From Bacteroidota bacterium (lineage in GTDB: Bacteria; Bacteroidota; Bacteroidia; B-17B0; Aurantibacillaceae), in contig JANYGR010000432.1 in NCBI GenBank assembly GCA_025359355.1, forward strand, positions 1 through 7,751: a stretch of DNA of 7,751 nucleotides, in the 5' to 3' direction. Within the stretch, counting starts at the first letter, position 1; the number at the start of each line of letters is the position of its first letter. The position numbers and the translations under genes are program-made. This document shows, one piece after another, positions 1-6,833 of this stretch. Below the pieces are notes generated by a model. That model made no database searches. It was given only the letters and a program-made list of their open reading frames with translations, and was not told where the DNA came from.

Positions 1-1
1 G

Positions 2-64
2 ATTGGTAAGAATATTGGTGGTAATGACAAGAATACTCAGATTGAGATGAGAATTTACTTTTAA
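2..64 (+). CDS. C-terminal end of a probable outer-membrane beta-barrel protein (partial)
   Basis: An open frame enters from the left edge and ends at a TAA at 62-64, giving 20 residues that finish in QIEMRIYF. Alternating polar and hydrophobic residues with a C-terminal phenylalanine are the known signature of the last strand of outer-membrane beta-barrels, such as TonB-dependent receptors and porins, where the final aromatic is recognised by the BAM machinery. The gene lies tail-to-tail with the efflux operon, 138 nt from its last stop codon. The family cannot be named from 20 residues. That the frame is coding at all is an inference from the strand pattern and from the lack of another feature here. 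Confidence 0.5.
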   Translation: MGKNIGGNDKNTQIEMRIYF

Positions 65-68
65 CAAA

Positions 69-130
69 GAAAAAACAAAGTAATCCTAAAATTAAGAAAA
101 TTGAATATAATGTGCTTTTTTTCACTTTGT
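69..130 (-). terminator. possible terminator of the efflux operon
   Basis: On the minus strand, 73 nt after the pump's stop codon, ACAAAGT (124-130) is followed by its exact complement ACTTTGT (75-81) and then by a U-rich run (TTTTTC, 74-69). The 7-bp stem plus U tract resembles an intrinsic terminator. However, the 42-nt loop is much larger than usual, so this is a weak call. Confidence 0.28.
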
Positions 131-202
131 AAATATAGATAATTAACTAGTTTTTTCTTTTAAATAATATAAATAATTCTAAATCAAGGTTAAGAAAAAA
201 TA

Positions 203-3200
203 TTATTTTTCATTTCCATATTTTTTCGTTTTTTGCTTAGTTACCCAATAAAATAAAGCGGGAATAATAATAGGTGTAAAAATCAATGTTGATGTAAGAC
301 CTCCAATAATTACCGTTGCCAAAGGTCGTTGAACATCTGAACCGATCCCTTTACTTGTTGCTGCTGGAATTAAACCAATAATTGCAACAATTAACATCAT
401 TAAAATAGCTCTAAATTGTTCGCCTGCGATTTTTTGAACCACAGCTCTTAATGTTAACTTACTAGTATACACTTCCCTATTTAGCGCAGAAACTAACAAT
501 ACTCCAGCCATGACAGAAATACCAAATATAGACACAAATCCAACGCCTGCTGATACATTAAAATTATAACCACGAATTAATAAGGCTGTAATACCTCCTG
601 TTAGGGCAAATACAATACAGGTAAGTGTTACTAATGTATCTTTAAAGTTTTTAAATAACATAAATAAAAATACAAATACAATCACAATCGTTAATGGAAT
701 GGTTAAGGATAATTGTTTACCCGCTCTTTCTAAATTTTCGTATTGCCCTCCGTAAATTATATTATAACCTTTTGGTACGCGTATGGCCGCTGTAATTTTC
801 TGATTCAATTCTTTCACAAATGATCCTTGATCTCTGCCACGAACGTTGGTACGAACCGTTACCATTCGTTTTCCATCAATACGATAAATATTAGTTTGTC
901 CATCTTTATAATTAATATCGGCTAACTGTTCCATAGGTATTAATGCTCCAGTTGCTGATGGAACTAATAGTTTTTTTATCACATCGATAGAGTTTCTACT
1001 TTCAGGTAAAAAACGCACAACCATGTCGTAACGTTTTGTTCCATCATAAATAGTTCCTACTGCCTTCCCTCCTACTGCGGCTTCAATCATCGCTTCAATA
1101 TCACTTACATTGATACCGAAACGAGCCGCATTTTCACGATTAATGTTAATGGCTAATTGAGCCTGAGTGCCTTCTTGCTCAATATTAACAGATGCAGAAC
1201 CTTTGGTATCACGAACAATTGTAGCGATACTATCTGCTTTTTGTCGCATCAATTTTAAATCCTCTCCAACAATAGACACGGCTAAATCGGCAGCACTACC
1301 TGTTACAATTTCCATTACCTGATCAATAATTGGTTGACCAGAATTAAAAGATGCTCCTGGTAATTCGCGCTCGAGTTCCTTTTGCATACTCTTTACTATT
1401 TCTTTTTTAGAAATCGTATCGCTCCATAATTTATATTCTTTTAAACCTACTAAAATTTCTGTACGATTTGTAGGGAATGGATCTGTTCCGTCATCATTAC
1501 GTCCTGTTTGCGTGATTACATAGGACACTTGCGGGTATTTAGAAATAATAGAACGGATTTTAGGAGCAATCTTCGCGTTTTCCTGAATAGTAATACCTGA
1601 TGGCAAAAACGAACGCATGAAGATGGAACCTTCATCTAATTCAGGTAAAAACTCTGTTCCCAATTTTATTCCAAAAGCTAATAAAATCATTAAAACGACT
1701 GTTCCTCCAAGAACTACTGTTTTATGGAAACGTAAAAATTTGTTTAATCCTTTTACATATAATTTATCTAAAAAATCGAGTACGAAATTTTTATGAGGCT
1801 TCATTGGTTTCGTTTCTGATAACAATGATTTTTTGTATGCGAACGATATTAATACTGGAATCAGTGTTAAAGCGCATAACATAGAGCCTATAACAGCAAA
1901 GCCTAGGGTTAATGCCATAGGCGAAAATAATTTCCCTTCAACGCGAGTCATTAATAAAATAGGTGTGTATGCTAAAATAATAATGGTAACTGAAAAGAAA
2001 ATTTCTCGCCCAACTTCCTGAGCAGCTAATAAAGTAATACGAATAATCCCTTCCTTTCTTTCTGCAACAGTTGCGCTACGATATTTCCGAATGAGGTGTT
2101 CGGCCATTATACAAGCACCATCTACAATAATACCGAAATCAATGGCGCCTAAGGATAATAAGTTAGCAGGAATATGTGCCAGTTTCATTAAGATAAAGGC
2201 AAATAATAAAGAGAAAGGTATAGTAGCTGTTACAACTAAAGCGGCACGCATACTTCCTAAAAATAAGATTAGGATAATAATAACAATGGAAATACCTTCA
2301 AATAAAGTATGAGCAACAGTTTCTAAAGAATGGTCAATTAAAAAACTTCGGTCATATAATACTCTTAGTTTAACACCTTCTGGTAATTCATTTTCGGTAA
2401 GATCTTTTATTTTTTCTTTTAATTTTAATAAAACTTCGCTTGGATTTTCACCTCTTCTTAATAAAATAATTCCTTCTGTTGATCCTACTTTATCAATGCT
2501 GTCTTTTGGAATTGCATAACCCAAAACTCCTGATGGTGGTGGTGGTGCAATTTCTACACTAGCTACATCTCTAATAAATACAGGTGTTCCATTAACTGAA
2601 GTAAGTACAATATTTTGAATATCTTTTTCTGATTTCAAAGCTCCCAATCCACGAACAGCAAAACCTTGTCCGCCTCTTTCGATAACTCCACCACCTGTAT
2701 TTTGATTATTATTTTCTACAGCCGTAATAACATCTTGTAAGCTTAAATTGTATTTACGCAATTTATCTGGTGCTGTTAAAATATGATATTGCTTTATAGG
2801 CCCGCCAAACGTGGTAATATCAGCTATTCCTTGAACCTGTAATAAAGCGGGGCGAATAACCCAATCTTGTAAATCTCTTAATTGCATAGGAGAATATGTT
2901 GGTGGTGCTTCCACTACATATCTATAAATTTCTCCAACAGCAGTTGTTAAAGGTGCTAATTCTGGAGTAACACCGGCAGGTAATTGTAAAGATGATAAAC
3001 GTTCGATGACCTGTTGACGTGCAAAATAATCATCTGTTCCATCAATAAAGGTTAATTGTACAACTGATAGTCCAAAAATAGTACGAGAGCGTCTGTCTTG
3101 TACACGAGGCATATTATTTAAGGCACGTTCTATTGGAATTGTAACCTGCTGTTCTACCTCTTCGGCTGCACGGCCACTATAAGGTGCAATAATAATTACA

Positions 3201-3337
3201 TTAGCATCTGCAATATCAGGATACGCCTCAATTTTCAACATCGTGAAACACCAATAGCCTGTTAATGCAAATATCAACGCTAAGGCAATAACTACCCAAC
3301 GATTTTTTAAAGAGAATATGAGTAAGTTCTTAATCAT
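203..3337 (-). CDS. czcA: CzcA/CusA-family heavy-metal RND efflux pump, inner-membrane subunit
   Basis: This is the proton-driven inner-membrane subunit of a tripartite metal exporter. The 1044 aa match the usual family length of about 1,030-1,060. TM1 is near 13-31, TM2-6 lie within 342-500, TM7 is near 540-558 and TM8-12 lie within 878-1030, with two large periplasmic porter/docking loops between (about 35-340 and 560-877). TM4 reads GAIDFGIIVDGACIMAEH, placing D400, D406 and E413 at the same spacing as the proton-relay D402/D408/E415 of CzcA. The final Asn of the usual VEN is His414 here. From memory alignment, the three substrate methionines of CusA (M573, M623, M672) fall on Arg, Glu and Ile, so a divalent cation (Zn, Co, Cd, Ni) is more likely than Cu(I)/Ag(I). 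The start ATG overlaps the TAA of the upstream DUF190 gene by one base (TAATG), so translation is probably coupled. It is the last gene of the operon. Family is certain; substrate is inferred. Confidence 0.96.
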   Translation of the reverse strand: MIKNLLIFSLKNRWVVIALALIFALTGYWCFTMLKIEAYPDIADANVIIIAPYSGRAAEEVEQQVTIPIERALNNMPRVQDRRSRTIFGLSVVQLTFIDGTDDYFARQQVIERLSSLQLPAGVTPELAPLTTAVGEIYRYVVEAPPTYSPMQLRDLQDWVIRPALLQVQGIADITTFGGPIKQYHILTAPDKLRKYNLSLQDVITAVENNNQNTGGGVIERGGQGFAVRGLGALKSEKDIQNIVLTSVNGTPVFIRDVASVEIAPPPPSGVLGYAIPKDSIDKVGSTEGIILLRRGENPSEVLLKLKEKIKDLTENELPEGVKLRVLYDRSFLIDHSLETVAHTLFEGISIVIIILILFLGSMRAALVVTATIPFSLLFAFILMKLAHIPANLLSLGAIDFGIIVDGACIMAEHLIRKYRSATVAERKEGIIRITLLAAQEVGREIFFSVTIIILAYTPILLMTRVEGKLFSPMALTLGFAVIGSMLCALTLIPVLISFAYKKSLLSETKPMKPHKNFVLDFLDKLYVKGLNKFLRFHKTVVLGGTVVLMILLAFGIKLGTEFLPELDEGSIFMRSFLPSGITIQENAKIAPKIRSIISKYPQVSYVITQTGRNDDGTDPFPTNRTEILVGLKEYKLWSDTISKKEIVKSMQKELERELPGASFNSGQPIIDQVMEIVTGSAADLAVSIVGEDLKLMRQKADSIATIVRDTKGSASVNIEQEGTQAQLAININRENAARFGINVSDIEAMIEAAVGGKAVGTIYDGTKRYDMVVRFLPESRNSIDVIKKLLVPSATGALIPMEQLADINYKDGQTNIYRIDGKRMVTVRTNVRGRDQGSFVKELNQKITAAIRVPKGYNIIYGGQYENLERAGKQLSLTIPLTIVIVFVFLFMLFKNFKDTLVTLTCIVFALTGGITALLIRGYNFNVSAGVGFVSIFGISVMAGVLLVSALNREVYTSKLTLRAVVQKIAGEQFRAILMMLIVAIIGLIPAATSKGIGSDVQRPLATVIIGGLTSTLIFTPIIIPALFYWVTKQKTKKYGNEK

Positions 3338-3636
3338 TAATAGACGTCAACATGGTGTGTTACAATTGTTCCGTTAGTGCCTAACTTTCTAATCTCTTTA
3401 ATAACATTTTTTACTTTTTCATCTTCATCAATAAACGTAATGATCATGGGCACTTCATCAAATGAAAATAATTGATTGGGGTTTTTCATTTTTTGGTTAG
3501 CACCAAAACCCATAAACCCATCAATAGCAGTAGCACCATTCATGTCATTTTTTATTAAAACTTCCATAATAACAGTATACAAGAGATTATCATCATACAT
3601 CTCATCCTTGTCTATATATATTTGTGCTTGTAACAT
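3337..3636 (-). CDS. DUF190 (PII-like) protein linked to the metal pump
   Basis: This 99-aa soluble protein has no signal peptide or membrane segment and so is predicted cytosolic. The order AQIYIDKDEMYDDNLLY (4-20), a helix (about 20-32), NGATAIDGFMGFGA (33-46), VPMIITFIDEDEKV (62-75) and a C-terminal helix and strand matches the DUF190/COG1993 family. That family has a ferredoxin-like PII-type fold and is about 100 aa long. PII-like proteins are usually trimers that bind small ligands in clefts and act on partner proteins. No biochemical role is established for DUF190 members that I can cite. It sits 11 nt after the adaptor gene, and its stop overlaps the pump's start (TAATG), so it is made with the pump and may gate it or sense its substrate. 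The C-terminal pair H94-H95 could bind metal, but this is speculation. The start follows an A-rich leader without a Shine-Dalgarno site. DUF3240/PII-NG is a less likely alternative family. Confidence 0.88.
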   Translation of the reverse strand: MLQAQIYIDKDEMYDDNLLYTVIMEVLIKNDMNGATAIDGFMGFGANQKMKNPNQLFSFDEVPMIITFIDEDEKVKNVIKEIRKLGTNGTIVTHHVDVY

Positions 3637-3647
3637 GATTTTATTTT

Positions 3648-4622
3648 TTAATAACCGAATGATATACCTTTTAATTGCATAACTCCTTCTGTAACCACAA
3701 CATCGTTTTGATTAAGTCCAGTAAATACAATAATATTATCATTTACCTGTTGTCCTGTGGATACTTCTCTGCGCTCAAATTCATTTTCTGATATTTTTAC
3801 AAATACGTAATTTTTACTTTGAACAGTTACCAATGCTGATTTAGGAATCGCAATAAAATTCCCTTCTGATACACCAAAATTAGCCGTAGCATACATGCCC
3901 GCCTTTAGTTTACCATTTGGATTAGTGATGGCTAAACGCAATTTAACCATACGAGTTACATTATCAACTACATCTCCAAGGCTTTCTATTTTTCCAATAA
4001 ATGTTTGATCGGGATAAGATGTAAAAAAAACATTACAGTTACCACCTATTTTTATTTTCTCTAATTGATTTTCAGGAATATCGCAAATAACCCATACACT
4101 GTTTGCTTTCGCATTTTGCAGCGCTTCTGGATTAAAGCCTGCCAATTTTAATTTTGCTTCGTGCTCAATAATAGCAGCATTTTCGTTAGCTAACTGAGTT
4201 TGCGCCTCAATAACATCTTTTCCTGTAGCTGCACCATTTTTAGCTAAATCGTTTACGCGTTCTAAATTTAATTTATACTGAGTAATATTAATACTATGTC
4301 GCAATAAGGATGTGTAATTCGCTGTTAAATCAGGGTTATCAAACAATATTAAATTTTGCGATTTACTTTCTTCACTCGAAACAACAGAGGCTACTACTCT
4401 GGCAGGAGCTGTTATTTCAGCTTCAATATTTTGCGAAGCAATGCGTTGTGTCTTGAAAAAATTAATAGTAACTGTGTCATTTGGAAAAGAAACAAATTTT
4501 CCATTTTCCCTAACAATAGGCTTTGTACTTTTGGTCTGGGTTACCATATTAGTGGGCTTTTCACCACAACCAACACAAATGTAGATAAAACTTAAAAAAA
4601 TTAAATGTTTAATAAATGCCAT
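3648..4622 (-). CDS. RND efflux periplasmic adaptor (membrane fusion) lipoprotein, short form
   Basis: This subunit links the inner-membrane pump to the outer-membrane channel. Residues 1-18 form a hydrophobic signal ending in ICVG before Cys19. That is a lipobox-like site with Cys rather than Leu at -3, followed by polar residues, so it is probably a lipoprotein. A coiled-coil hairpin spans about 99-160, with the turn at NGAATGKDVIEA (129-140). The beta-barrel domain begins at SVWVICDIPENQLEKI (175-190) and runs through GKLKAGMYATANF (237-249). A membrane-proximal domain follows at about 255-320 (FIAIPKSALV, VVVTEGVMQLKG). At 324 aa it is shorter than CusB/CzcB (about 400 or more). The two half-motifs of the lipoyl domain that normally flank the hairpin are not recognisable: only about 14 residues separate the hairpin from the beta-barrel. 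The gene begins 8 nt after the channel gene's stop without a Shine-Dalgarno site, so its translation is probably coupled. Family is firm; the missing domain is read by eye. Confidence 0.93.
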   Translation of the reverse strand: MAFIKHLIFLSFIYICVGCGEKPTNMVTQTKSTKPIVRENGKFVSFPNDTVTINFFKTQRIASQNIEAEITAPARVVASVVSSEESKSQNLILFDNPDLTANYTSLLRHSINITQYKLNLERVNDLAKNGAATGKDVIEAQTQLANENAAIIEHEAKLKLAGFNPEALQNAKANSVWVICDIPENQLEKIKIGGNCNVFFTSYPDQTFIGKIESLGDVVDNVTRMVKLRLAITNPNGKLKAGMYATANFGVSEGNFIAIPKSALVTVQSKNYVFVKISENEFERREVSTGQQVNDNIIVFTGLNQNDVVVTEGVMQLKGISFGY

Positions 4623-4630
4623 TGATGATG

Positions 4631-5887
4631 TTATTTTAATTGGTTGATTAATCCTGATGAATATAATAATTGCACATAACTGTTACTGTAATTATAGAGT
4701 TCATCATAATACATTTTTTGTGAGTCGAACCATGTTCTTTGTGCTTCTAAAAAATCGATAATGGTTGTTCCTCCTTTTAAATAGGCATATTTCACAGAAC
4801 TTAAAATTTGTTCCGCTTGAAGCATAATCACTTTAAATTTTTCTAAATTTTGTTTTTGCGTTTGATAACTGTTAAACGACGTGGTTATTTCTGTTTTCAA
4901 TTGTTGTTGAGTCGTTTGCAAACTTTGTTCAGCCTGAGCCTGCAATAATTTTGATTTTTGTATTTCGCCCTGGTTTCTGCTAAATATTGGTATCTGTATA
5001 GTACCATATACACCTAAGTAGGGGATTTTATTTTGTGGATTATAGATCATACCAATTTCAGGCGTAGGTTTTGCTAAGGCTTTTTGCAAGCCTATATTGC
5101 TTTTCGCTGTGTTAATGGTTGTTTGAGCAACTTGTATATCCGTACGATTGATCTCAGCATAATTTAACAGAGAGTCTATTTTATTACTAACCGAAGCAGA
5201 TATAAATTCATCATTCAAATTAATATTGATGCTATCTGTTGTTCCTAATAAAAATCTAAGATTTTGTAATTGATTTCTGTATTCCTGCTGTGCCGTTCGT
5301 ATTTGTAATTTATATTGTTCGGCGATTAATTGTGTTCTGATTAAATCAGTAGTCGTGATCACCTGCTTTTTTAAGCGCAATTCATTTATATAAACAAGAC
5401 TGTCAATATTTACCTTTGCGTGTGATATCAAATCCAGATTTACTTTGGCGTACCAGGCATTGATCCAATTATTACTCACATTTAAAAATAAATTTCTCTC
5501 TATTTCGGCATAATTAGTTTGCGCTAGCTTTACACCTTGTTGAGCCACTTCTAATTTGTATTTACGAAGTGCTGGCATTTGCATAGGTTTTGTTAATTGC
5601 CACCATATCTGCATATTATGTCCATTCAAATAACCCGTATTAGCTGGGAAAAAGGAAGGATTCATTAACTGCAATGTTTGATTATTTAAGATAGGATTCG
5701 GTCGAAGCTTAGCCGTTGTAATATCGGCCTGTGCAATACCCACATTAAAACTTTCAGTCTTTAAAATAGGATTATTTTCCTTAGCCTTGGATATTGCCTC
5801 TTTTAGGGTAATAGACGTTTGGGAAAACAACAATGCTGAAGTTAACTGTATAAAAAAAATAAATAGTGTCCTATTTAATTTCAGCAT
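4631..5887 (-). CDS. TolC-family outer-membrane channel of the metal efflux system
   Basis: This is the outer-membrane exit duct that docks with the adaptor and pump encoded downstream. The 418 aa are within the usual outer-membrane efflux protein range. Residues 1-23 form a signal peptide ending in LLFSQ, a common Bacteroidota cleavage context. There is no lipobox, so it is not acylated as CusC is. The first OEP repeat starts with SITLKEAISKAKENNPIL and includes AKLRPNPIL. The second includes PTPEIGMIYNPQNKIPYLGV and IQIPIFSRNQGEIQKSK. Long Gln-rich amphipathic helices suit the periplasmic tunnel. The tail IIDFLEAQRTWFDSQKMYYDELYNY followed by YVQLLYSSGLI is typical of CzcC/CusC-type members. 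It is the first gene of the operon, and its AUG follows an AT-rich leader without a Shine-Dalgarno site. Starting with the channel gene fits the czcCBA order of classical systems. Family is certain; the assignment to the metal branch rests on its neighbours. Confidence 0.94.
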   Translation of the reverse strand: MLKLNRTLFIFFIQLTSALLFSQTSITLKEAISKAKENNPILKTESFNVGIAQADITTAKLRPNPILNNQTLQLMNPSFFPANTGYLNGHNMQIWWQLTKPMQMPALRKYKLEVAQQGVKLAQTNYAEIERNLFLNVSNNWINAWYAKVNLDLISHAKVNIDSLVYINELRLKKQVITTTDLIRTQLIAEQYKLQIRTAQQEYRNQLQNLRFLLGTTDSININLNDEFISASVSNKIDSLLNYAEINRTDIQVAQTTINTAKSNIGLQKALAKPTPEIGMIYNPQNKIPYLGVYGTIQIPIFSRNQGEIQKSKLLQAQAEQSLQTTQQQLKTEITTSFNSYQTQKQNLEKFKVIMLQAEQILSSVKYAYLKGGTTIIDFLEAQRTWFDSQKMYYDELYNYSNSYVQLLYSSGLINQLK

Positions 5888-6017
5888 GAGTAATGTTTTT
5901 ATGTTTTAAATAATTTTAAAGTTGTAAATATACTATTTTAGGGCATTAAACCACTTGCATTTGCTCCTTATAAAGTATCCTTCAGGAGAATTATAAACGC
6001 TTGCTAATTGGTTGATG
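5888..6017. other. intergenic leader of the efflux operon, with a possible gene remnant
   Basis: This 130-nt stretch separates the operon's first gene from the 92-bp repeats and should hold the operon's 5' leader. No complete gene is visible. On the minus strand, codons from 6037 down to 5936 stay open for 34 residues (stop at 5933-5935) but have no start codon. The tail reads SPEGYFIRSKCKWFNALK, which looks protein-like and could be the 3' scrap of a lost gene. I cannot name a source, and chance is possible. Just inside, TAAGGAG lies 3 nt before an ATG that encodes only MQVV. Confidence 0.3.
5925..5955 (-). promoter_or_regulatory. weak candidate promoter for the efflux operon
   Basis: On the minus strand, TATATTTA (5932-5925) matches five of the six fixed bases of the Bacteroidota -7 element TAnnTTTG, and lies 37 nt upstream of the channel gene's ATG. 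At the expected spacing there is TGG rather than TTG for the -33 box. No better match was found in the leader, but in sequence this AT-rich such a match can arise by chance. Confidence 0.22.
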
Positions 6018-6201
6018 TAAGATGGTCCTGCAAAATCTCAGTAAACTTGTTGATAAAAAACTATGAAATAAAATACCAATTTATCTACCAAGATCTTGCA
6101 AGGTATCTTTAAGATGGTCCTGCAAAATCTCAGTAAACTTATTGATAAAAAACTATGAAATAAAATACCAATTTATCTACCGAAACTTTGCAAGGGATCT
6201 T
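6018..6201. repeat. two tandem copies of a 92-bp hairpin-forming repeat
   Basis: Copy 1 (6018-6109) and copy 2 (6110-6201) abut exactly. I count 6 mismatches in 92 positions (6049, 6090, 6092, 6094, 6095 and 6104 of copy 1 against copy 2), about 93% identity, with no gaps. Five of the six differences lie in the last 20 bases. Each unit has imperfect inverted ends. In copy 1, AAGATGGTCCTGCAAAATCT (6019-6038) faces AGATCTTGCAAGGTATCTT (6091-6109), and further in GATAAA (6052-6057) faces TTTATC (6080-6085). The whole unit could therefore fold as one long hairpin with a loop of about 22 nt. It encodes nothing convincing. A small non-autonomous (MITE-like) element or a REP-like palindromic repeat would look like this, but no target-site duplication is clear and no family is recognised. 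Confidence 0.85.
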
Positions 6202-6369
6202 TAGAGCCTTAGCTCAATTTTAACACGCGAGTGAAGTATTACTAATACTAAATTATTGATGGCAATAAAATCGTTTGATTTTAGTTGAATAGCAAACCAA
6301 TAATTGGTATCATTAACCTACTAACGTGGATAGTAACCATCATTAAAAAAGATGTTACTTAGAAAAGAA
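6202..6369. other. non-coding tract rich in short inverted repeats
   Basis: No gene is seen between the 92-bp repeats and the stop of the 119-aa gene. The tract contains consecutive short dyads: GAGC/GCTC (6204-6215), AGTATT-act-AATACT (6235-6249), TTATTG-atgg-CAATAA (6253-6268), TAAAATC-gttt-GATTTTA (6266-6283), ACCAAT-a-ATTGGT (6296-6308), TACTA/TAGTA (6319-6335) and GTAACCATC/GATGTTAC with one bulge (6333-6358). The last could form a hairpin just after the 119-aa gene, but no U-run follows it on the minus strand, so I do not call it a terminator. Some of these stems are expected by chance in AT-rich DNA. Confidence 0.5.
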
Positions 6370-6729
6370 TCAAATACGAAAATTACAAAGCACCAAGTAA
6401 ATTGGGTTTGTACATTTTTCTGCTAAAGGTTTTGCAGAAATTAAATTAGGTTGTTCAACTTCACTTAAGAAATAAACAACAAAATAAGGGATAGTAAAAG
6501 CTTGGATTTGAAAACCATCTACAACTTCATTTTCATTTTCCTCAAATAATAAATCGGGGATAGAAGATGAATTTGACTCCTTTTGAGAATATGAATGACT
6601 ATGGTTAGTTACTGAACTATAGTGTTTAGATAACTTCGTATTAAAAGACTGATACGTGCTAATACTAAATGATGCTAAAAAGCAAAGTAAAAAAAACAAG
6701 GAAAAATATGTTGCTTTATTTAGTTTCAT
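6370..6729 (-). CDS. small exported protein of unknown function
   Basis: I do not recognise this 119-aa protein. Residues 7-24 are hydrophobic (YFSLFFLLCFLASFSIST) after a Lys-containing N-terminus, giving a signal peptide or membrane anchor without a convincing lipobox. A polar segment follows, rich in Ser, Asn and His (SSVTNHSHSYSQKESNSSS, 38-56), then an acidic patch (LLFEENENEVVDG, 60-72). Next is a hydrophobic aromatic stretch, FTIPYFVVYFLSEV (78-91), that could be a second membrane segment or a beta-rich core. The C-terminus contains Cys105 and Cys115. The gene is on the same strand as the metal efflux operon and 482 nt upstream of it. His-containing small periplasmic proteins are often found near metal resistance genes, so a metal-related role is possible but is inferred only from position. 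The frame, start and upstream -7 box support a real gene. It ends in TGA. Confidence 0.72.
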   Translation of the reverse strand: MKLNKATYFSLFFLLCFLASFSISTYQSFNTKLSKHYSSVTNHSHSYSQKESNSSSIPDLLFEENENEVVDGFQIQAFTIPYFVVYFLSEVEQPNLISAKPLAEKCTNPIYLVLCNFRI

Positions 6730-6745
6730 TTTTTAATATCGTATG

Positions 6746-6769
6746 CAAATGTACTACATATTTTATCAA
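6746..6769 (-). promoter_or_regulatory. candidate Bacteroidota-type promoter of the 119-aa gene
   Basis: On the minus strand, TACATTTG (6753-6746) is an exact match to the Bacteroidota -7 consensus TAnnTTTG and lies 16 nt before the gene's ATG, giving a short leader. A TTG (6769-6767) is present upstream, but the spacing of 13 nt is shorter than the usual 17-23, so the -33 half is doubtful. Confidence 0.45.
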
Positions 6770-6833
6770 TTAAGTTCATTTCTCTATTTTCAGTGCACTA
6801 TTTTTAAGATTTTTTATAAAAGTGATTCAAGAA

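Noticed and set aside
145..160. AACTAGTT palindrome followed by T-rich DNA, as a plus-strand terminator
   Set aside because: The palindrome has no loop and would make an unstable stem; the T-run alone is ordinary in this AT-rich DNA.
1833..2312. Plus-strand open frames of 62 and 73 codons antisense to the pump gene
   Set aside because: They mirror the codon pattern of the well-supported pump gene on the opposite strand and show no family features.
4356..4595. Plus-strand 79-codon frame antisense to the adaptor gene
   Set aside because: It overlaps a clear adaptor coding region, and its translation shows no domain or export signal that makes sense.
5958..5969. Good Shine-Dalgarno-like AAGGAG followed by ATG on the minus strand in the operon leader
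   Set aside because: It opens only a four-residue frame (MQVV), and Shine-Dalgarno sites are not generally used in Bacteroidota.
6022..6066. ATG-initiated 14-codon frame (MVLQNLSKLVDKKL) in each 92-bp repeat copy, with a V-to-I change in copy 2
   Set aside because: No ribosome-binding context and too short to judge. The bases involved form the left arm of the hairpin, which explains their conservation.
6018..6201. CRISPR array
   Set aside because: The two units abut directly with no spacers, the unit is far longer than a CRISPR repeat, and no cas genes are present.
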